Part shown: piece by piece, positions 24,020-32,043 of the stretch
Position numbering within the stretch: position 1 is the first letter of the stretch
Layout of the letters: every line of letters starts with the position of its first letter
From: Candidatus Homeothermus arabinoxylanisolvens
GTDB lineage: Bacteria > Bacteroidota > Bacteroidia > Bacteroidales > Muribaculaceae
Length of the DNA stretch: 64,000 nt
Direction of reading: 5' to 3'
Assembly (NCBI GenBank): GCA_001689405.1
Contig: LUJO01000030.1
Location: 31,954-95,953 of the forward strand
Made by a program: the position numbers and the translations under genes
The notes under the pieces: generated by a model
Seen by the model: only the letters and a program-made list of their open reading frames with translations
The model's database searches: none
Told to the model about the DNA's origin: nothing

Positions 24020-24997
24020 TCAGGCCGTGTGGGCCAGAAGCCACGCCACATAGCCGACGTAGCACAGTGTCAGCACCGCGCCCTCGGCGCGTGTGATGGT
24101 ACGCTGACGGAAAAACCAGCCAAACACCCAGAAAAGCAGACTCGCGCCGGTGAGCGTGAGCAGGTCCACGTTGCCTATGCCGCCGAACGGCAGCGGCCTT
24201 ATCGTGGCCGTACAGCCGAGTACGAGAAATATGTTGAAGATGTTGCTGCCGATGACGTTGCCCAGCGCTATGCCGGTCTTGCCCTTGAGCGCCGCGGTGA
24301 CCGAGGTGGCCAGCTCCGGAAGCGACGTGCCGGCGGCCACTATAGTAAGACCGATGACGGCATCGCTCACGCCGAGCCCCGAAGCTATGCCCGAGGCGCC
24401 GGCTACGAAACGGTCGCCGCCGTATATAAGTCCGGCAAGACCGCCTATGACCCACAGAGCCGATTTCCACACAGGCATGGCGGGTGTCGAGGGGTTGTCA
24501 ACCGCCTCATCGCCCGTGGCTCCGGCAGAAGTGGCCTGCGAGAAAGTGTAGCGCATGAAGATGGCGAAAAACATCAATAACAATATGCCGTCGGCGCGTG
24601 TCACCGTCGGTGCGGCGCTTCCGTCAAGCAACGGCGTGTTGCCTATGACGAGCAGTACTACCGACGACAGCATGACGAGCGGTATCTCGTTGGTCATTAT
24701 GCTCCGCTCTATCTTTATAGGCGCCACCAGAGCGGTCACTCCTATTATGACAAGTATGTTGAATATGTTGCTGCCGACCACATTGCCTATGGCAAGCTCG
24801 GCGCTTCCCTGAAAAGCCGATACCATGCTTATGACCAGCTCCGGCGCCGATGTGCCGAAAGCCACCACAGTGAGTCCGATAACAAGGTCCGATACGCCCC
24901 AGCGTTTGGCAATTGCCGACGCTCCGTCGGTCAGAGCATTGGCGCCGACCAGAATCAGCACAAGCCCCAAGATTAAAAATACAATGTCGAGCAACAT
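24020..24997 (-). CDS. Calcium/sodium antiporter (CaCA family, YrbG-like)
   Basis: The 325-residue membrane protein contains two inverted halves, each with the family motif: GTSAPELVISMVSAF in the first and GTSLPELATSVTAAL in the second, each followed by NVVGSNIFNI or NVIGSNIFNI. The acidic Glu in each motif binds the cation. About ten spans are predicted. It converges on the GH2 gene with only 15 bases between stops. Confidence 0.93.
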   Translation of the reverse strand: MLLDIVFLILGLVLILVGANALTDGASAIAKRWGVSDLVIGLTVVAFGTSAPELVISMVSAFQGSAELAIGNVVGSNIFNILVIIGVTALVAPIKIERSIMTNEIPLVMLSSVVLLVIGNTPLLDGSAAPTVTRADGILLLMFFAIFMRYTFSQATSAGATGDEAVDNPSTPAMPVWKSALWVIGGLAGLIYGGDRFVAGASGIASGLGVSDAVIGLTIVAAGTSLPELATSVTAALKGKTGIALGNVIGSNIFNIFLVLGCTATIRPLPFGGIGNVDLLTLTGASLLFWVFGWFFRQRTITRAEGAVLTLCYVGYVAWLLAHTA

Positions 24998-25032
24998 AAC
25001 AACTTATTTTTGTTGCGCAAAGGTAATAAAAT

Positions 25033-25068
25033 TAGTCTAATTGGGCTAATAGGACTAATTAGTCTAAT
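25033..25068. repeat. 9-bp minisatellite, four units
   Basis: Four exact-length units follow each other: tagtctaat, tgggctaat, aggactaat, tagtctaat. It lies between the antiporter gene and the 43-codon peptide gene. The same unit occurs at 47876-47911 in the opposite orientation, and inside a coding sequence at 56827-56880. Confidence 0.9.
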
Positions 25069-25080
25069 AGAATCATTTGC

Positions 25081-25212
25081 TCAGGAGCGGGCGAGTTTTT
25101 TGAGTTGTGCCGGAGTAAGCCGGGTGTGCTTGTCAGAGAAGTGTATCTTGTTAAGCTCGGCAGCCGTAAGCACTTTGGCTCCGGTCAATACGGGACGTGG
25201 TATATGTTTCAT
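25081..25212 (-). CDS. 43-residue peptide, possible RiPP-like precursor
   Basis: A short open frame starts at ATG 25212, 20 bases after the C39-like/VKOR gene, and ends with TGA at 25081-25083. It reads MKHIPRPVLTGAKVLTAAEL, then NKIHFSDKHTRLTP and a basic helix AQLKKLARS. The VLTAAELNKI part resembles the L-x-x-E-E/L-x-x-I leader motif of Bacteroidales peptide precursors that sit near C39-type proteins. There is no GG cleavage site and no Cys, so a normal C39 bacteriocin is not supported. It may also be a small structural or regulatory peptide. It is too short for confident family assignment. Confidence 0.5.
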   Translation of the reverse strand: MKHIPRPVLTGAKVLTAAELNKIHFSDKHTRLTPAQLKKLARS

Positions 25213-25232
25213 AATCAAACATGTATATAGGT

Positions 25233-26231
25233 TTACGACTCCGACTTGTCAATAAGCGGCATAAGCCGGTTCAGGCCGAGCAGCACCGTAAGATATGCGG
25301 CTCCCAGAACAAAGAATTGGATCCTCAGCGGGAAAATATCTTTAAACCAACCGCCGCCGAGATAACAGAAGAAGAGCAGCCACAGCGTACACTGCACACT
25401 CACGCACAACGTGCACCATATCTTGGCGCGGAATTTCTGATACCATATGCTCCAGAACGTGAACGGCAGGCAGCACACGTTGCACAGGGCAAGATAACAT
25501 GTCCACCGGGGAAAGAGGAGCAGCGTCATAAGGCTCACGCTGAAATAGGCAAATCCGACTTCGCTCCAGCCGAATATGCCGAAAAACTTGGACGCCTTTG
25601 TCGCAAGTATACTGTCGCAACCGCCCTGCTGGAGAACGCCGCACACCCTGTCGGCCGCACGGTTCTGTATCTTCAGGCTCTTCTGCACAAGCATGTAGGT
25701 GAGATACAGTCCCGCTATGTCGAGAAGAGTGACAAGCACTGTCGAAATATGCCGGTACAGTCCGTTGCCTACAAACATGTACAGATACAGAAATATGGCG
25801 CCGGCTGCCAGCACCCACTTCTTGGCGCGGGCTATAAACAGATCGCGGCGATGCTCCGCAAGCGACGGTTCGACCGACTTTTCATCGGGAAAAGCCAAAA
25901 ACACAATGCCGTTCCACGCCTGCATGAAGCTGTCAAGCGACATGCTTTCGTTCACGCCTTCGGTCATGTAGCCCACCCTGTCGCCGTCTATCGACGTGAC
26001 AATGACGAAGCCGCCTCCCGTACGGGCGAGAAATGGAGGAGTGAGCCGTGATATCTCGCTTTTGTCGGCAAGCTGCACTCCCTCGCTCTCAATGCCGTAG
26101 CTCTGCAGCAACTTGGAGAATCCGAAGAGCGACCTGAAAGGCATGGAGCGGTACCGGCTGTCGGAATAAGCCTTTGTATAGGGCACGCCCAACGCCTCAA
26201 GAAAGTCGGAAAATACCGTCGTCTCGGCCAT
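25233..26231 (-). CDS. Vitamin K epoxide reductase (VKOR) family protein with a degenerate C39-peptidase-like N-terminal domain
   Basis: The 332-residue protein begins with about 125 residues that follow the C39 peptidase fold (FRSLFGFSKLLQSYGIESEGVQL, then GGFVIVTSIDGDRVGYM and SLDSFMQAWNGIVFLA) but lacks the catalytic Cys and His. A VKOR domain of four to five spans follows, with loop cysteines (CGVLQQGGCDS) and an active-site CTLC. VKOR oxidises thioredoxin-like partners using quinone. A thioredoxin gene lies 12 bases upstream, and a 43-codon gene lies 20 bases downstream. ATG 26231 is the only ATG start; 26240 would be TTG. Confidence 0.85.
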   Translation of the reverse strand: MAETTVFSDFLEALGVPYTKAYSDSRYRSMPFRSLFGFSKLLQSYGIESEGVQLADKSEISRLTPPFLARTGGGFVIVTSIDGDRVGYMTEGVNESMSLDSFMQAWNGIVFLAFPDEKSVEPSLAEHRRDLFIARAKKWVLAAGAIFLYLYMFVGNGLYRHISTVLVTLLDIAGLYLTYMLVQKSLKIQNRAADRVCGVLQQGGCDSILATKASKFFGIFGWSEVGFAYFSVSLMTLLLFPRWTCYLALCNVCCLPFTFWSIWYQKFRAKIWCTLCVSVQCTLWLLFFCYLGGGWFKDIFPLRIQFFVLGAAYLTVLLGLNRLMPLIDKSES

Positions 26232-26243
26232 AATGAACAATGA

Positions 26244-26537
26244 TTATACGTATGACTCCACTTGATGCAGCAGTGTCTCGCCGTCCATCTCTCCGGCATG
26301 GCGCCACACTTCGCGGCCATCCTTGTAGATGATGAACGCGGGTATGGTGTCGACATGTTCACGGCTTGCGAGCGACTTGTTTTCGTCTATGTCAAACTGA
26401 TATACCTGCGCATTACCTTCAAGCAACTCCTTCACCTGCTCTACCACCGGCATCATATGACGGCAGTGGGGGCACCATGATGCATAAAACTCCACCAGCA
26501 CCACGGCGTTTCCGTTGATAATTTCGTTATAATCCAT
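26244..26537 (-). CDS. Thioredoxin with a DsbA-type CPHC active site
   Basis: The 97-residue thioredoxin fold has WCPHC (Cys22, Cys25), a cis-Pro in DTIPAFIIYKDG and no signal peptide. CPHC is the motif of oxidising DsbA, more oxidising than the usual CGPC of thioredoxin. Next to a VKOR gene this suggests a disulfide-exchange pair. Without an export signal it would act in the cytoplasm, or meet the cytoplasmic face of VKOR, which is unusual for a disulfide-forming pathway. Confidence 0.88.
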   Translation of the reverse strand: MDYNEIINGNAVVLVEFYASWCPHCRHMMPVVEQVKELLEGNAQVYQFDIDENKSLASREHVDTIPAFIIYKDGREVWRHAGEMDGETLLHQVESYV

Positions 26538-26572
26538 AATATATCCGCTATTTGGTTATCGTAAAAAGAAAA

Positions 26573-26604
26573 CGCCGGGAGACTGTTATGGTTGACCCCC
26601 GGCG
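26573..26604 (-). terminator. Rho-independent terminator after the phage-like small genes
   Basis: On the minus strand CGCCGGGGG pairs with CTCCCGGCG and is followed by TTTTCTTTTT. It lies downstream of the gene at 26681-27142 and upstream of the thioredoxin gene, so it separates the phage-like block from the disulfide module. Confidence 0.75.
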
Positions 26605-26680
26605 ATGCTTTTAACGTCCATTAAAACGTGTCAGCCGCCAAACAGGGTCGAACTGTCAGAATGCAGCCGATTGACAGGTG

Positions 26681-27142
26681 CTATCGGTGAGGTCTTATAC
26701 GCAGTTCAGGCGACGCGGAGCACAGACTGTTGAGCGAGGCCACGGCCGAAAGGGCCTCCGCGCGGTATCGCTGAGCCATCGTGTCGTCGACACCGATAAA
26801 GCAAGTGTGCATGGCATACGCCACCACCGCGTCGCGCAGGGTGTGGCGCAGCAGGTCGAGTCGGTGTCGGGCGGTGTCGGAGCTTACTTTCAGCGTCACT
26901 CCTATACACTCGTCGCCGCCAAGGTCTATGTCGGACATGACCGAAAGCATATGCAGCGACGTGAATATGAACGCGCTCTTCAAGGCGGGTATGAGCGCCT
27001 CTTCGTTGTCGGGCACAATCATCGGCGGCAGCGGCTTGTCCTCGGGCGAAAGATAGCTGTGCAGCGCCGAAGCCGCATATATGTCACGTGCCATGTCGGA
27101 GTAGTCAAGCGCTACCGCGACTTCCTCATAGTATGTATTCAT
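26681..27142 (-). CDS. Hypothetical protein at the end of the phage-derived block
   Basis: The 153-residue, mostly alpha-helical protein has no signal peptide or membrane segment and no recognised motif. Features are an acidic N-terminal half (MNTYYEEVAVALDYSDMARDIY, LSPEDKPLPP) and a helical C-terminal half rich in Ala and Arg. It is 19 bases after the previous gene on the same strand and before a terminator. Its place beside a terminase suggests a virion or packaging role, but that is context only. Confidence 0.6.
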   Translation of the reverse strand: MNTYYEEVAVALDYSDMARDIYAASALHSYLSPEDKPLPPMIVPDNEEALIPALKSAFIFTSLHMLSVMSDIDLGGDECIGVTLKVSSDTARHRLDLLRHTLRDAVVAYAMHTCFIGVDDTMAQRYRAEALSAVASLNSLCSASPELRIRPHR

Positions 27143-27161
27143 GAAAGATATGGATTTATTG

Positions 27162-27638
27162 TCAGAGTTTTGTGTAATGACGATACCGGCGACGTCTGCT
27201 CCTTACCAACAGAGCGGGCGGCAGCAAGGGGACCAGTGCGCTCCTGCGCCGGCGCAGATGGGTGCGCAGTATCTTGACGCCGCACTCCGGCGATATGAAG
27301 AATGAGTCGGCCGGCTCGAAAACGGCCACATGCATGGCCGCCTCGCGCAGCGACTCATTCTTGCAGCACTCCATGCGTGTCATGACCTTGCGGTAAAATT
27401 CAGCCCATTTCCGCCGCGTAATGCCGGAGCCGCTTACGCCGCCGTTGCGCCTTATGGCGAGGACAATCCTGTAGGCGTAGTCAGGATCTACATAATAAGA
27501 GGGAGCCTGACTACGCGACACGGCGGCAGACAACGCGAGCAACGAGCCAAACCGCCTGTCAGGATTCTGCTTCAGTACCGATTGACATGCGTCTAAAAAA
27601 TCAAGGTCGCGGGTACTGTAAAAAATGTGTGTACTCAT
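27162..27638 (-). CDS. Hypothetical basic protein in the phage-derived block
   Basis: The 158-residue product starts MSTHIFYSTRDLDFLDACQSVL and contains many Arg and Lys residues, with a strongly basic C-terminal end (LRTHLRRRRS, RSRRRRYRHYTKL) that could bind nucleic acid. No family is recognised. It has its own promoter box (27673-27680) and a palindrome (27726-27741) upstream, so this gene and the next can be expressed apart from the terminase. Confidence 0.6.
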   Translation of the reverse strand: MSTHIFYSTRDLDFLDACQSVLKQNPDRRFGSLLALSAAVSRSQAPSYYVDPDYAYRIVLAIRRNGGVSGSGITRRKWAEFYRKVMTRMECCKNESLREAAMHVAVFEPADSFFISPECGVKILRTHLRRRRSALVPLLPPALLVRSRRRRYRHYTKL

Positions 27639-27672
27639 TGTATAGATAAATATTAGTGGTTAAAATGCAATG

Positions 27673-27680
27673 CAAATATA
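27673..27680 (-). promoter_or_regulatory. -7 box TATATTTG before the 158-residue gene
   Basis: TATATTTG on the minus strand sits about 35 bases before the ATG at 27638 and within the gap after the terminase gene. Confidence 0.6.
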
Positions 27681-27725
27681 CAACACCATATGGGCGTAAT
27701 GCAAGCACACAGCCGTTAAAGATAG

Positions 27726-27741
27726 TTAACACGAGTGTTAA
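27726..27741. promoter_or_regulatory. Near-perfect palindrome TTAACACGAGTGTTAA, candidate operator
   Basis: Seven-base arms TTAACAC and GTGTTAA flank a two-base centre. It lies one base after the terminase stop, about 45 bases upstream of the promoter box at 27673-27680. Size and symmetry suit a dimeric regulator. A weak transcript-end hairpin is the alternative, but no T-run follows. Confidence 0.5.
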
Positions 27742-27742
27742 A

Positions 27743-29629
27743 TCAAAAACGGTATTTACGGCGGAAGCGCACGCGCTCCGATATGACCGGAGGATACTGC
27801 GAGGCCGCATACAGCGCTATGGCCCTCGTCATGAGTATGTCATCGTGGTATCCGGCCCTTGCGCCGAAGCGGCCCGAAGGATCGCACTCGTATACAGCCA
27901 GCTCGTCGCATGCGTCGGAGTCGCGTTCTATGTAGGCTTCATCCCTGACCATGGCTATAAGATGGTTTATGAGCATGGTCTTGGTGGCCCTATTGGTATG
28001 AAAGCCCACCCGCGTCTCATAACCGGCCGCAACGGAGTCATTGATACGCCGCCTGTACAGATTGCGGTACACATGGTTCAGCTCCGACAGTACATACAGG
28101 CCGTGTTCGCCGCCCGTGCACGATGACTCAAGCGAGTTGCTCTCTATGACGAGCAGCGCCTCGCAATACCACTGCGCTATCGAGGCCGCGGTCCACGCCA
28201 CTATGTCGTGGTCGCCGTGGCCACGCCATTGTGCCACAACAGCCGGCCGCCCTTCATGGCCGAGAGCGTCGAGCACCGATATGACCGTGTAGTCGCTGCC
28301 CTCGGAGCGTCCGCCTATGTCGACCGCCGCCACGTAGCGGCCTCTGCACAGCGGCGACATCTCCGGAAACCGCCACACTTTCAGCCGTCCGTTGGGGTCG
28401 TCGCAGAAGCCGTCAATCTCCAGCGCTCCGGGGCCTTTGACCGAATGGGTCACAAGACGGCCTACAGCCGCGGGCGGTGTGCATGACGCACGCAGCCGCT
28501 CGACCTTATCGAGCGTGAACACACCGTGGCCGGTGTTGGCAAAGGCCTCTATGTCATCGGAGGGAAACTCGGCGGCCATAAGGGCGGCCGTCGGATACTC
28601 GCGCCGCTTCTCGCGGTACCAAGCTATCTGTTCGAGCGTGCATCCGCGCTCCCAAAGCCCCCTTTCGTATGTGTCGAGCGACATCCACAGGCTCCCGTAG
28701 TCGCCGACCGGCACAGAGTAGATATCTATCTCATACCACGGCACGAATACGGCGGCCTTGTCGCTCTCGCCACGCTTGGAGCGGAGCCACTCGGAGTGGA
28801 AGTAATTGCCCACGCCGTTGGCCGTGCTTTCGAGTACCACAAGGCTCTCGGGCACCCTCGCTATGCCGGCGCATATGGCTCTCACGAAGCCCTCGGGAGT
28901 GCGTGAGGGCGTATCGGCCCAGAACGCCACCTCGCTAAGATGAGCCATGGCCACATCGGCACCGCGCACCGACTCCTGACGCTCGCTCGACGCCACTGTC
29001 ACACGGCAGTCACGGCCCCGTATGAGGCGCGTGTTGATAGAACGCTCAAAGGCCGTGAACCCCGGCCGCTCCTCCTCGTCCCAGAACTCCCCGGGATAAG
29101 AGTCGAGCATCTTTGTGTATATGCCCCTTATGGTGGCCGCCACGTCCTTTACATGCGCACATATAAGAGAGTGCCAGTTGCGTGCCCGGCAGCACTGGAT
29201 CCACGCCATATACATCTGCACGAGCGTCGATCCGCCCCACTGACGGGCCTTAAGCATGATTATCCTTATGGGCCGCCCCTCACACCGTTGCTGCTCAAAC
29301 AGAGCCACCACGCGCCTCTGCGGACGGTTGAGCATGAACTTGACGTCGCGGCCCGTAAGCTTGTCCTTTACGGTGACGCACGTGGCCGCCCAGTACTCGA
29401 AGTCATGACGCACACGCAGCAGCCTCCACAGCCGCTCGTCGCGTGAAGCGGCCTCCATGTCGGGGTCGTCGAGCATGGACTGCGGCACCAGCACCGGCTC
29501 GCCGCCGGGCGAAACGGCCTTTACTCTCCGGCCGCAGCATCCGGTGCCCGAAAGCTGGTCATAGGGCGCCGTAAGAAGCCGGTTGCGGCGGGTGTTCTCA
29601 TCGATTATCTGTGTCAGCGATTGTTCCAT
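27743..29629 (-). CDS. Phage terminase large subunit
   Basis: The 628-residue protein has the packaging ATPase motifs: a Walker A-like KARQWGGSTL, Walker B-like MAHLSEVAFWAD and the coupling motif ESTANGVGNYFHSEW. A RuvC-like nuclease domain follows with AAVDIGGRSEGSDYT, LLVIESNSLE and HDDILMTRAIALY supplying the acidic metal ligands. It should cut and package DNA into a procapsid. All motifs are intact. No portal, capsid or integrase gene is present nearby, which is odd. It overlaps the end of the 776-residue gene by 16 bases. Confidence 0.93.
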   Translation of the reverse strand: MEQSLTQIIDENTRRNRLLTAPYDQLSGTGCCGRRVKAVSPGGEPVLVPQSMLDDPDMEAASRDERLWRLLRVRHDFEYWAATCVTVKDKLTGRDVKFMLNRPQRRVVALFEQQRCEGRPIRIIMLKARQWGGSTLVQMYMAWIQCCRARNWHSLICAHVKDVAATIRGIYTKMLDSYPGEFWDEEERPGFTAFERSINTRLIRGRDCRVTVASSERQESVRGADVAMAHLSEVAFWADTPSRTPEGFVRAICAGIARVPESLVVLESTANGVGNYFHSEWLRSKRGESDKAAVFVPWYEIDIYSVPVGDYGSLWMSLDTYERGLWERGCTLEQIAWYREKRREYPTAALMAAEFPSDDIEAFANTGHGVFTLDKVERLRASCTPPAAVGRLVTHSVKGPGALEIDGFCDDPNGRLKVWRFPEMSPLCRGRYVAAVDIGGRSEGSDYTVISVLDALGHEGRPAVVAQWRGHGDHDIVAWTAASIAQWYCEALLVIESNSLESSCTGGEHGLYVLSELNHVYRNLYRRRINDSVAAGYETRVGFHTNRATKTMLINHLIAMVRDEAYIERDSDACDELAVYECDPSGRFGARAGYHDDILMTRAIALYAASQYPPVISERVRFRRKYRF

Positions 29630-31944
29630 GATAAAAATGTCAATATTATTTCTTCAAATTGCATAGACTCGTCGGCGGTGCCCGAAAGCCGCAGGGTGAT
29701 ACCGCGCACGGGCCGCGTGACGATACGCGCACGGAGCGGAGCATGCACGGAGCCTGCCACATCGAGTGCGGTTATAAGACCGGGACGCCGCGAACCGTTG
29801 TCGCCCTCGACTGCGGCGCGCAGACGGCAGTCATCGGCCCCCACACGCCATGTCACGGCTCCGAGAGTACGCGGCATGCGTCCCGGCAGAGCAAACGAGG
29901 CGGTGTAGCTCACTCTGTCGGTGCCGTCGCTGTAACGGACACACCGGTCACTGTCAAGCACAAGCCAGCGGTCATCGGGCATAAGACACCACAATTCCTG
30001 AAGCTCAGGCCGGTAAACGAGCCGGCGCGCACGGCACCGCGCCATTACCTGACCCGCCTTTGAAGCGGTTATGCGCAGCAGTGTGTCGCCAAAAGCCGAG
30101 GCATATACTCCGTCGGGCGCCACAGCCACCTTACGGCCGTCGTCGACTCCCCGGCGGTCGATAATATGGGCCGACGACAGGCTACGCGACGCGTTGACCG
30201 ACAGCGCGTATACGCCGTCGACCGAAAACACATACAGATGGCGCCGCGCAAAGTCCCATGCGCTCGACGACTTGGCGGCGGGGGTGATGGCCGTGATGCG
30301 ACCGCATGTTATGTGGGCGGCCGAGTCGATGACCGCGGGCGACGAGGGCGCGGCGGCGAGAACCGTGCCTGCAAGACGCTGCGGCCCCCCCGAAGAAATC
30401 GGGGCAAGCGGCTCCGCACACGGTTCAAGCTCTACCGGAGCGCCGTCGGCCGACATATGACAGGCCATGCGACGGCACGGCGAAGGCGAAAGTTCAATGA
30501 CGGCGCTGCGGTGGGTGCCGTCGCCGTAGCTGACGCAAAGCTCCATTTTCACCGCGGCCGGATGAGGATAGGCCGTGAGAGGCCCGAGCTGCAGAGGCGC
30601 GTGGCCGCTGCCCGAGTGCATGGCCGTGACAACCTCCTCGGTTGCGTCGTCATGACACAGCGTCACTCTTGTCACGGAGGTCCACGCCATGGCAGGCAAC
30701 CGCTTCACGGCTCCCGCAAGAGGCGACTCGGGGAGTGCCCGTATGGGTGTTATGTCGCCCCACAGCAGCATGTCGCCCGTGACGAGCGCCGTACGCGCCG
30801 TGAACGAATGGGGCACCTCGACGGCGCCCTTGAGGAGCGGATACATACCGGGGTCCTTACGCAGGAGGGGGCCGAGAACGGCGCTCACATCGGAGTACGC
30901 CGGATACACCCGGCGGACAGCCGACGGCATGACGGGCAGCCCACCGGCAAACGGATTGTTTATACGGGCCACGCACCGGCAGGCGGTGTCGAGTCGGTCG
31001 ACAACCGGCAGTGCGGTGAGGGCGTGACTGTAATTCAGCGGCAACGTGGCGGTGACAGTGCCGTACGAGCCGTCGGTGTCGCCGAAGTCAAATGCCGCGT
31101 CAGCCCCGGCGTCGACTGCGGCCAACGGAGGCGACATATACAGCTCCAGAACCGCCGCCCTGCGCGCCCAAGAGGGGTAGGGCGCGCAGGCCGCACGGAG
31201 CCCTAACGAGAATGCCCTTACGCCCACCTGAGCGGCGAGGACATGTGTATAGCCGCCATCGCCCGACATGAGCCTTATGACCGGCTTGGGCGGCGCGTAT
31301 CCTCCGGATGGTGCAAGCATGACCGGCGACGAGCGGTGAAGGGTATTGCCCGAGGCATCGGCTATGCGGTACCATACGATGACGGGCGCCGTAATGCACC
31401 CGACCGACGAGGCCTTGACCACCGCGCGGCTGTGTGCCGAATAGAGCGCATAGCTAACGCTCCGGCTGTCAGCGGCCGACAATGTGCCCGGCCAGCGCTC
31501 CACAGGCCGGTCGAGACGGCATGCCGGAGCCGTGACATGGTACTCGCCGGCGTCGACAGCCTCGATGACCACAGCCGGGAACTCCGGCTTCATACCGAGC
31601 ACACGGAAGCTGTCGGAAGCCTCGTCATAGTCTGCATGCCACGGGCCCGCGTCGGTCATGAACAGGACAGAACGCGCAGTCACGGCGGCACAACGGAAGT
31701 CGGCCGGAAGGGTTCCGAGCGGAGTGGCGATGCCGCCGCGCGACACAATGACGTCGCGGCCGTTGACGGCAAATACCGAACGTGAGCCGTCGGTATGCAC
31801 GTATTCGGCAGCCGCATCGGCGGCGGGCGGCTCGTCAAAAGCCGGCACGAGACATCCGTTGCGGTTGCGCATGTTGATTACCGTGGTCGATGAGTCACCG
31901 GCCTCGGGGAGAACCGGTTTTATCGAAATGTCAGTGTTTTTCAT
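29614..31944 (-). CDS. Large beta-rich hypothetical protein of the phage-derived block
   Basis: The 776-residue product (ATG 31944) has no signal peptide or membrane span. Repeated short strands such as YVHTDGSRSVFAVNGRDVIVS, LYVFSVDGVYALSVNA, VAPDGVYASAFGDTLLRI and LWCLMPDDRWLVLDSDR suggest beta-propeller or virion-surface folds. The base composition and codon use look like the host rather than a recent phage. It precedes the terminase with overlapping ends, so the two form one transcription unit from the promoter at 31969-31976. A tail or structural role is plausible. I could not match it to a named family. Confidence 0.65.
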   Translation of the reverse strand: MKNTDISIKPVLPEAGDSSTTVINMRNRNGCLVPAFDEPPAADAAAEYVHTDGSRSVFAVNGRDVIVSRGGIATPLGTLPADFRCAAVTARSVLFMTDAGPWHADYDEASDSFRVLGMKPEFPAVVIEAVDAGEYHVTAPACRLDRPVERWPGTLSAADSRSVSYALYSAHSRAVVKASSVGCITAPVIVWYRIADASGNTLHRSSPVMLAPSGGYAPPKPVIRLMSGDGGYTHVLAAQVGVRAFSLGLRAACAPYPSWARRAAVLELYMSPPLAAVDAGADAAFDFGDTDGSYGTVTATLPLNYSHALTALPVVDRLDTACRCVARINNPFAGGLPVMPSAVRRVYPAYSDVSAVLGPLLRKDPGMYPLLKGAVEVPHSFTARTALVTGDMLLWGDITPIRALPESPLAGAVKRLPAMAWTSVTRVTLCHDDATEEVVTAMHSGSGHAPLQLGPLTAYPHPAAVKMELCVSYGDGTHRSAVIELSPSPCRRMACHMSADGAPVELEPCAEPLAPISSGGPQRLAGTVLAAAPSSPAVIDSAAHITCGRITAITPAAKSSSAWDFARRHLYVFSVDGVYALSVNASRSLSSAHIIDRRGVDDGRKVAVAPDGVYASAFGDTLLRITASKAGQVMARCRARRLVYRPELQELWCLMPDDRWLVLDSDRCVRYSDGTDRVSYTASFALPGRMPRTLGAVTWRVGADDCRLRAAVEGDNGSRRPGLITALDVAGSVHAPLRARIVTRPVRGITLRLSGTADESMQFEEIILTFLSWNNR

Positions 31945-31968
31945 TGCTGATAGCGGTTGGTTATGCCG

Positions 31969-31976
31969 CAAAGTTA
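31969..31976 (-). promoter_or_regulatory. -7 box TAACTTTG of the phage-derived operon
   Basis: TAACTTTG on the minus strand lies 24 bases before ATG 31944 and has the host-type promoter form, so the block can be read by the host's main sigma factor. Confidence 0.65.
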
Positions 31977-32043
31977 CAGCAGTGAGGGCCCGGTTTTATG
32001 CACAATCGGGCGGAACGCCTGTAACAGGCCTGCAATCAACGCG

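Noticed and set aside
25221..26051. 276-codon frame on the plus strand
   Set aside because: It is antisense to the C39-like/VKOR gene, which has clear motifs; the frame shows no domain or signal.
30166..31206. 346-codon frame on the plus strand opposite the 776-residue phage-type gene
   Set aside because: Arg- and Gly-rich shadow of a GC-rich gene. The minus-strand gene is linked to the terminase and has a promoter.
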